In this document: positions 14,071 through 18,693 of the stretch, piece after piece
How positions within the stretch are numbered: position 1 is the stretch's first letter
Layout of the letters: every line of letters starts with the position of its first letter
Assembly (NCBI GenBank): GCA_905236495.1
Contig: CAJOPV010000107.1
Coordinates: 1-18,693, forward strand
Direction: 5' to 3'
Length of the DNA stretch: 18,693 bases
Source: an uncultured Christensenellaceae bacterium
GTDB lineage: Bacteria; Bacillota; Clostridia; Christensenellales; Aristaeellaceae
Position numbers and translations under genes: made by a program
The notes under the pieces: model-generated
The model's database searches: none
What the model saw: only the letters and a program-made list of their open reading frames with translations
Told to the model about the DNA's origin: nothing

Positions 14071-15078
14071 TCACAGCAATACGATCCCGGCCTGCTCGCA
14101 GGCGGATTTGGTGGCGGCGTCCCAGTAGGAGGACTGCACCTCGCCGATGTGGGCCTTGCCCAGCAGCAGCATGCACAGGCGGCTTTGCCCGATGCCGCCG
14201 CCGATGGTGAAGGGCAATTCTCCGTTCAGCAGGGCCTTGTGGAAGGGCAGCGCCCGGCGCTCGTCATGGCCCGATAAGGCGAGCTGCTTATCCAGGGATT
14301 CGGGGGATACCCGGATGCCCATGGAGGAAATCTCAAAGGCACATTGAAGCGTTTCGTTCCAGAACATGATATCCCCGTTGAGCTGCCAATCGTCATAGTC
14401 CGGGGCGCGCCCGTCGTGGGGGAGGCCCGAGCGCAGCTTCCCGCCGATCTGCAGGATGCAAGCGGTGGGATGGGCCTGCAGGAAGGCGTTTTCCCTCTCC
14501 TTGGGGGTCTTGTCGGGGTACAGATCCTCCAGGGCCTGGGTGGTGATGAAGGAAATATCCCGGGACAAAACGGTTTTTATCTGCGGGTATTCCCATTTGA
14601 TCCGATCCAGCGTCATGCAGATGGCGGTAACGATCCGCTGCATGGTCTCCATCAGCAGGTCCAGCGTGCGGTCCTCCTCCCGGATCACCTTTTCCCAGTC
14701 CCACTGATCCACATACACGGAATGGAGGTTATCCAGCGTTTCATCCCGGCGGATGGCGTTCATATCGGTGTAAAGCCCCTCCCCCAGGGGAAAGCGGTAC
14801 CGGGCCAGGGCGTAGCGCTTCCATTTCGCCAGAGAGTGCACCACCTGGGCCTCCTCTCCCGTTTCCAGCATATCGAAGGATACGGGCCGCTCAACGCCGT
14901 TCAGATCGTCGTTCAGGCCGGAAGCCCGATCCACGAACAGGGGGGCGGACACGCGCTTTAAGTTCAGCGCGTGGCTCAGATTGCTTTCAAAGGTCTTTTT
15001 GATGAGGGCGATGGCCTCCTGGGTTTCATAAAGCGACAGGGTGGATCGGTATCCCTCGGGGATCGTTACGCGGCTCAC
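14071..15078 (-). CDS. asnA: Aspartate-ammonia ligase (asparagine synthetase A)
   Basis: A 335-residue enzyme, close to the roughly 330 of E. coli AsnA. It makes asparagine from aspartate, ammonia and ATP in the cytoplasm and shares the fold of class II aspartyl-tRNA synthetases. Clear family blocks are VSAPLFVDRASGLNDDLNG, ERPVSFD, VVHSLAKWKR, LYTDMNAIRRDE, SVYVDQWDWEKVI and the C-terminal FTIGGGIGQSRLCMLLLG. The start is GTG 15078 with AAGGAGG 8-9 nt upstream. It stands alone, with its own promoter and terminator. Confidence 0.97.
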   Translation of the reverse strand: MSRVTIPEGYRSTLSLYETQEAIALIKKTFESNLSHALNLKRVSAPLFVDRASGLNDDLNGVERPVSFDMLETGEEAQVVHSLAKWKRYALARYRFPLGEGLYTDMNAIRRDETLDNLHSVYVDQWDWEKVIREEDRTLDLLMETMQRIVTAICMTLDRIKWEYPQIKTVLSRDISFITTQALEDLYPDKTPKERENAFLQAHPTACILQIGGKLRSGLPHDGRAPDYDDWQLNGDIMFWNETLQCAFEISSMGIRVSPESLDKQLALSGHDERRALPFHKALLNGELPFTIGGGIGQSRLCMLLLGKAHIGEVQSSYWDAATKSACEQAGIVLL

Positions 15079-15102
15079 TTGGGCTCCCTCCTTTTGTTCA
15101 AC

Positions 15103-15131
15103 AGGATAGCAAGAAGGAAATCGTTTGTCAA
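15103..15131 (-). promoter_or_regulatory. Sigma-A promoter of asnA
   Basis: Minus strand: perfect TTGACA (15126-15131), 17-bp spacer, TATCCT (15103-15108). It lies 24 bp before the GTG start, so the leader is very short and leaves no room for a T-box or riboswitch. Confidence 0.7.
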
Positions 15132-15189
15132 TTCCGCGTCTGTTCTTTTCCTGGCTTTCCCGGAAGGGGCCCTCGGAAGGATTAAACCC

Positions 15190-15687
15190 TCACGGCACCA
15201 AAAGCCCGGCGGCGATGCTGCCCGCCAGCCAGGCCAGTAAGGCGCAGGGGACGGCGTACCGGCTTTTTTTCACCTGGGCGGCGGAAAGATACACCGCGCA
15301 GGTGTAAAATACCGTTTCGCTGGAGCCCATCATCACGCTGCCGACCAGCCCCGCCCGGCTGTCCGGCCCCTGGGCGGTCAAGAGGGCTTTGAGCATCGCC
15401 AGGGCCCCGGAGCCGCTTAGGGGCCGCATCAGCATCAGGGGCAGCGTTTCCTCCGGGATGCGGAAAAACTGCAGCGCCGGGGCGCACAGGCGGCACAGCC
15501 CGTCCATGAGCCCGCTGGCCTCAAAGCCCCGGATGGCGCAGAGCATGGCGATGAGGGCGGGCAGGATGGCTTTCGCCGTGTTCAGGCCCTCTTTTGCCCC
15601 GACCAGGAAGGCGTCATACACCGGCGCCCGGCGGAGGGCTCCCGCCAGCAGGCACAGGAGGATGAACAGGGGCAGCGCCCAGCTCAC
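15190..15687 (-). CDS. spmB: Spore maturation protein B
   Basis: A 165-residue membrane protein with the nucleoside-recognition (Gate) domain. Together with SpmA it is needed for normal dehydration of the spore core in Bacillus. Recognisable blocks are VYDAFLVGAKEGLNTAKAIL, PALIAMLCAIRGFEASGLMD, MRPLSGSGALAML and GSSETVFYTCAVYLSA. The long open frame upstream is a shadow of spmA. The real start is GTG 15687, where the first residues (VSWALPLFIL) match the family N-terminus, GGGAGA lies just upstream, and GTGA overlaps the spmA stop. No clear terminator was seen after it. Confidence 0.92.
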   Translation of the reverse strand: MSWALPLFILLCLLAGALRRAPVYDAFLVGAKEGLNTAKAILPALIAMLCAIRGFEASGLMDGLCRLCAPALQFFRIPEETLPLMLMRPLSGSGALAMLKALLTAQGPDSRAGLVGSVMMGSSETVFYTCAVYLSAAQVKKSRYAVPCALLAWLAGSIAAGLLVP

Positions 15688-16244
15688 GAAAGCTTCTCCC
15701 AGAGCTTGCAGCTCAGGATGCCCACGGCGGTGGATACGGCGGTGGCAAGGAGGGTGGGCAGCACCACGGCCCCGGGGGAGGAGGAGCCCGCCGCCGCCCG
15801 CAGGGCTACCACCGTGGTGGGCAGCAATTGCACCGAAGAGGAATTGATCACCAGGAACAGGCACAGGGCGGGGGTGGCGGTATCCCCCCGGGCCATGCGC
15901 CGGGCAGCCTCGATGCCGGCGGGGGTGGCAGCGTTGCCAAGGCCCAGCAGGTTGCCGGTCAAATTCACCGTTATGGGCTCCAGGGCGTCCTGAGGCAGGG
16001 AGGGGCCCATCAGTCTTTGCAGAAAGGGGGCCGACCTTCGGGCCAGGCCCCTCACCGCCCCCGCCTGGCGCAGGATCTCGATGAGCCCGCAGAAAAAGGC
16101 GAAGCCCCCCGCCGCGGCGAAGGCGGTCTCCACCCCCTCACGGGCCCCCGCCAGCATGGCGGATACCACCTGATCCGTCTGCCCCCTGGCCCAGCCGGTC
16201 ACCAGCGAAAGCCCCATCAGCCCCAGAAAGATCCCTTGCAGCAC
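15684..16244 (-). CDS. spmA: Spore maturation protein A
   Basis: A 186-residue membrane protein, partner of SpmB, also with a Gate domain. NLTGNLLGLGNAATPAGIEA and DTATPALCLFLVINSSSVQL are hallmark SpmA blocks. GTG 16244 is chosen because the protein then begins with the first hydrophobic helix (VLQGIFLGLMGLSLV); an AAAGGCGGG stretch upstream is a modest ribosome binding site. The frame is open to 16328, but the extra part is AT-rich, polar and unlike the family. The gene is divergent from the AbrB-type regulator. No confident sporulation sigma-factor promoter could be assigned. In B. subtilis dacB precedes spmA; that gene is not adjacent here. Confidence 0.92.
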   Translation of the reverse strand: MLQGIFLGLMGLSLVTGWARGQTDQVVSAMLAGAREGVETAFAAAGGFAFFCGLIEILRQAGAVRGLARRSAPFLQRLMGPSLPQDALEPITVNLTGNLLGLGNAATPAGIEAARRMARGDTATPALCLFLVINSSSVQLLPTTVVALRAAAGSSSPGAVVLPTLLATAVSTAVGILSCKLWEKLS

Positions 16245-16321
16245 CTCGTTTTCCCGCCTTTCCGCTATGACAATAAATGCACTTTTTTTGAAAAAACAGC
16301 GTGAATTTTGAGAAGTTTTGC

Positions 16322-16350
16322 TTGACATCCGGCCCCGATGACGCTAAAAT
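16322..16350 (+). promoter_or_regulatory. Sigma-A promoter of the AbrB-type regulator
   Basis: Perfect TTGACA (16322-16327), 17-bp spacer, TAAAAT (16345-16350), about 50 bp before the start codon. It is the best promoter match in the window. Confidence 0.8.
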
Positions 16351-16400
16351 ATGGATAAGCAAGGAAATATATTATGACTCCGTTCAGGAGAGGGGGATAC

Positions 16401-16649
16401 ATGATGAAATCGACGGGCGTTGTGCGGAAGTTGGATGATCTGGGGCGGATCGTGGTGCCCATTGAGCTGCGCAGAACCATGGATATCGGCCTGCGGGACA
16501 CCCTGGAAATCTTTGTGGAGGATGATAAGATCATCCTGAAAAAGTACCATCCGGCCTGCATCTTCTGCAATGACGCCCGGGATGTGATCCGCTATAAGGA
16601 TAAGCTGATCTGCAAAAACTGCCTGGAGCAGCTGAAAAAGGAAGCGTGA
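16401..16649 (+). CDS. AbrB/SpoVT-family regulator with C-terminal zinc ribbon
   Basis: An 82-residue transition-state-type DNA-binding regulator. Residues 1-48 are a swapped-hairpin AbrB domain (TGVVRKLDDLGRIVVPIELR is its signature). Residues 53-74 carry CIFC and CKNC, two CxxC knuckles that should bind zinc; this AbrB plus zinc-ribbon form is common in Clostridia. ATG 16401 (or the adjacent ATG 16404) is chosen over the upstream ATG 16374 because AGGAGAGGGGG precedes it. It has its own strong promoter and terminator and is divergent from spmA, so it could influence sporulation genes, but that is inference from position. Confidence 0.92.
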   Translation: MMKSTGVVRKLDDLGRIVVPIELRRTMDIGLRDTLEIFVEDDKIILKKYHPACIFCNDARDVIRYKDKLICKNCLEQLKKEA

Positions 16650-16693
16650 CGCCCCTTCCCGCACAGAAATAGGATATGCTTTCATACGCAAAT

Positions 16694-16723
16694 AAGAACC
16701 GCTTCACAAGGGCGGTTCTTTTT
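16694..16723 (+). terminator. Intrinsic terminator of the AbrB-type gene
   Basis: A perfect 9-bp stem (16694-16702 with 16712-16720, 9-nt loop) ending in TTCTTTTTC. It may also stop the convergent MBL-hydrolase transcript, though the minus-strand T-run is poor. Confidence 0.8.
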
Positions 16724-16737
16724 CATGGAATACATGT

Positions 16738-17538
16738 TTATCCGGCAGCCGTTACGTTGTCCGGCATGTAGCAGATCACATGATCCGCCTGCTGATAGGA
16801 TCGATCCGGCAGGCAGGAAAAGGGATGCTGGCGGGCTTCGCCGCCAAAGTAATGGTAGGGAGTATCCCGGCCTGTTTCTCCCCGGCAGATTTCTTCCGCC
16901 CCGTTTTTCAGGCAGCGCAGCAGCGAAATATCGTCAAAGCCCCTGGCGTGCCCATGGAGGATGCGGTCGGCCTCCTTCTCCAGGAACAGGATGCGGCCCA
17001 GGCTCTGAACGAAGGCAGCCATCGGCGCGCAGCCGTCCAGCTGCATCCACAGGTGATGGTTCACGCTGTCGCCGGTAAAGAGGATCCTCTCCTCCCGAAG
17101 CAAAAGCAGGATGCCCCCCGGGGTGTGCCCGGGCAGTTCATATACGTCCAGGTGTCTGCCGCCCAGATCGATGCTGTCGCCCTCCCGGATCTCGCCGAAG
17201 GGAGGCATGGCAAGGCGTTTGGCTGCCAGAAACTGCTGAAATTCCACGTCCTCCATGAACATGCGGGCCAGGGGCAGGTCCTTGGGGTGCAGGAGGGCGT
17301 TGTCAAAATATGCGTTTCCGAAAAAATGATCCGGGTGCCCGTGCGTGTTGACGACGGTGACGGGCAGATCGGTCAGGCTGCGGACGGCCCGCTTCAGATC
17401 GGTGTAGCCGTTCATGGTATCGATGACGCAAGCCCGTTCGTTTCCGATCACCAGATAGCCGGTGGCCTCGTGGGCCTCGTCCATGAGATATACGCCGGGG
17501 CACATTTGACGGATATACAGCTCTTTTTTTTCTTCCAT
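16738..17538 (-). CDS. MBL-fold metallo-hydrolase
   Basis: A 266-residue metallo-beta-lactamase-fold hydrolase. The metal ligands are visible: THGHPDH (H66, H68, D70, H71), H138 in PGHTPGG, D157 in FTGDSVN and a late histidine in LHGHARG (about 195-197). This is a complete binuclear site, so it should be an active hydrolase; members act on thioesters, lactones, phosphodiesters and others, and the substrate cannot be chosen here. ATG 17538 has AAGGAG upstream, placed right at the stop of the preceding gene 11 nt away. It is therefore probably co-transcribed with the peptidoglycan-binding protein. Confidence 0.9.
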   Translation of the reverse strand: MEEKKELYIRQMCPGVYLMDEAHEATGYLVIGNERACVIDTMNGYTDLKRAVRSLTDLPVTVVNTHGHPDHFFGNAYFDNALLHPKDLPLARMFMEDVEFQQFLAAKRLAMPPFGEIREGDSIDLGGRHLDVYELPGHTPGGILLLLREERILFTGDSVNHHLWMQLDGCAPMAAFVQSLGRILFLEKEADRILHGHARGFDDISLLRCLKNGAEEICRGETGRDTPYHYFGGEARQHPFSCLPDRSYQQADHVICYMPDNVTAAG

Positions 17539-17549
17539 GGGGACGCTCC

Positions 17550-18693
17550 TTACCTGATCTTGGCCTGGGTCAGCTCCCAGCCCCAATTGATTTCCTTCTG
17601 ATGGCTGACGGCGTAGGGGCCGGTGGCCTCCGCTTCGCTCATAACCCGGGGGAAATGGAGGCAGATGTGCCCGTTCAGGCCGTTGTTGGGAGTGTGATCC
17701 ACTTCGTGACCGTGGCTGTGGATGGAGCCGATATACACCCTACCGTCGGAGAATATGACCCAGACGTACTTGGGCGTCCAGTTGTCCTTGCCGTTGATCT
17801 GGTAGAGGATCCCGGTATCGGCGGCGGTGGGGGTCTCGCTGTCGGCGTGCTTGCCGAAGGAGAACATGTGCAGGTTGAAATGCAGCCCGGAATCGGGATC
17901 GTAGATCACCACGTCGGGCATCAGCTTGGCCCGGTCCCGAATCTCGGAATACCAGTTGGCGTAGCGCACCTCCGCCGGGTCCGGCACCCGGAAAACGGCG
18001 GCGGGGACGGCTGTGGGCGCCGCGGTAGGCAGCGCTTTGGCGGGAACGGCGGAGGAGGAATTGAGCTTTTCCAGCGTCTTTGCCCCCGCCACGCCGTCGG
18101 CGGATAAGCCGTTCTTTTTCTGGAAGGCCCGCACCGCCTGGTAGGTGGCGGAGCCGAACACCCCGTCGGCGGAGGCGAGATACCCCAGCGTCACCAGCTT
18201 TTGCTGCATGGCCTTCACCGCGTCGCCCCGGTCGCCGGTTTTGAACAGCCCGCTGCTGACGGGCGCGGCGGTGACGGCGGGGGTGGCGGCGCCATAGAGC
18301 TTTTCCAGCGTTTTCGCGCCCGCCACGCCGTCGGCGGTGAGGCCGTTGGCCCGCTGGAAAGCGGCGACGGCCTTGGCAGTATTAGCGCCGTAGATGCCGT
18401 CCGCCGTGCCGGAAAGATAACCCAGGGATTTTAATTTGTTTTGCAGCTGGGTCACCGCCGGGCCCCGGCTGCCGGTGCCCAGCGTTTCGGTCACGGGGGT
18501 TGCGGCGGGCGTCAGGGTGGGCGCCGCGGTGGGCAGCGTCAGCGCCGCCGTGGTGGCGGGCAGGGCGTAAGATGAGTAAAGCACCTGCTGGGTCAGCAGC
18601 CCCGCCACCCCGTCGATGGTGAGGCCGTTTTTCTGCTGGAAGGCCCGCACGGCCTGGATATCGTCGGCGTCATACACCCCGTCCGCCGCGCAG
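17550..18693 (-). CDS. Peptidoglycan-binding repeat protein with unassigned C-terminal domain (N-terminus missing)
   Basis: The frame is open through the right edge, so the start is outside; 381 residues are in view. They contain the end of one PG_binding_1 unit and two full ones, each with a core like DGVYGxxTxxAVxAFQ-NGLxxDGVAG. The units are joined by linkers rich in Ala, Pro and Thr (for example LPTAAPTLTPAATP), as in wall-associated exported proteins. The last 150 or so residues form a separate domain with HSHGHEVDH and NGHICLHF (Cys codon 17661-17663). That spacing of His and Cys recalls, but does not match, the HGC motif of YkuD L,D-transpeptidases. I cannot assign its function. The signal peptide, if any, is upstream of the window. 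The MBL hydrolase follows after 11 nt. Confidence 0.85.
   Translation of the reverse strand, partial: CAADGVYDADDIQAVRAFQQKNGLTIDGVAGLLTQQVLYSSYALPATTAALTLPTAAPTLTPAATPVTETLGTGSRGPAVTQLQNKLKSLGYLSGTADGIYGANTAKAVAAFQRANGLTADGVAGAKTLEKLYGAATPAVTAAPVSSGLFKTGDRGDAVKAMQQKLVTLGYLASADGVFGSATYQAVRAFQKKNGLSADGVAGAKTLEKLNSSSAVPAKALPTAAPTAVPAAVFRVPDPAEVRYANWYSEIRDRAKLMPDVVIYDPDSGLHFNLHMFSFGKHADSETPTAADTGILYQINGKDNWTPKYVWVIFSDGRVYIGSIHSHGHEVDHTPNNGLNGHICLHFPRVMSEAEATGPYAVSHQKEINWGWELTQAKIR
18063..18660 (-). repeat. DNA-level repeats coding the peptidoglycan-binding units
   Basis: The segments at about 18063-18140 and 18298-18370 are close copies (both read AGCTTTTCCAGCGT, then CGCCACGCCGTCGGCGG). A third, more diverged copy lies at about 18600-18660. 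They encode the ends of successive peptidoglycan-binding units. The similarity is at the nucleotide level, so recent duplication or gene conversion is likely. Confidence 0.7.

Noticed and set aside
15079..15189. T-box or other leader regulation of asnA
   Set aside because: The near-consensus promoter is only about 24 bp before the start codon, leaving no space for such a leader.
18063..18660. CRISPR-like repeats
   Set aside because: The repeated segments are in frame and encode peptidoglycan-binding units, with no unique spacers of constant length.

Overview
The window reads as chromosome from a GC-rich, endospore-forming member of the Clostridia. Three things suggest this: a spmA-spmB pair, an AbrB-type regulator with a C-terminal zinc ribbon, and strong AGGAGG-type ribosome binding sites with sigma-A promoters and intrinsic terminators. 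Finer taxonomy cannot be read from the sequence. No rRNA, tRNA, CRISPR array, insertion sequence or prophage gene was seen. Both ends of the window cut through genes.

Layout. (1) 1-3231, plus: the C-terminal part of the carbamoyl-phosphate synthase large subunit (CarB), continuing in frame and without a stop into a complete diaminopimelate-epimerase (DapF) domain. The DapF part has alanine where the first catalytic cysteine is expected. (2) 3235-3324: three consecutive hairpins between convergent genes. (3) 3334-11666: a carbohydrate locus. It holds an AraC-type regulator (minus), divergent from two translationally coupled Gfo/Idh/MocA oxidoreductases (plus). These converge on a minus-strand ABC importer (two permeases and a binding protein), which is divergent from a third Gfo/Idh/MocA oxidoreductase (plus). 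No importer ATPase, glycosidase or sugar kinase is present, so the substrate is unknown. (4) 11792-14017, minus: a Cof-type HAD phosphatase, a DUF368/PopT-family membrane protein and a flavodoxin-like reductase, probably one operon read from 14017 downward. (5) 14071-15078, minus: asnA with its own promoter and terminator. (6) 15190-16244, minus: spmB and spmA, overlapping by 4 nt. (7) 16401-16649, plus: the AbrB-family regulator with a near-consensus promoter and a terminator. (8) 16738-18693, minus: an MBL-fold hydrolase preceded by a repeat-containing peptidoglycan-binding protein that runs off the right edge.

How the parts may work together (inference): the AraC protein probably responds to a sugar and controls the neighbouring oxidoreductases and perhaps the importer. 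The three oxidoreductases would transform the imported sugar or glycoside. CarB feeds pyrimidine and arginine synthesis, while DapF would feed lysine and peptidoglycan synthesis. The PopT-like protein, the spore proteins and the peptidoglycan-binding protein are envelope- or spore-related.

The most unusual items are the CarB-DapF fusion with its Cys-to-Ala change, the triple hairpin, the trio of divergent oxidoreductases, a binding protein with a signal peptide but no lipobox, and the unassigned His/Cys-rich C-terminal domain of the peptidoglycan-binding protein.
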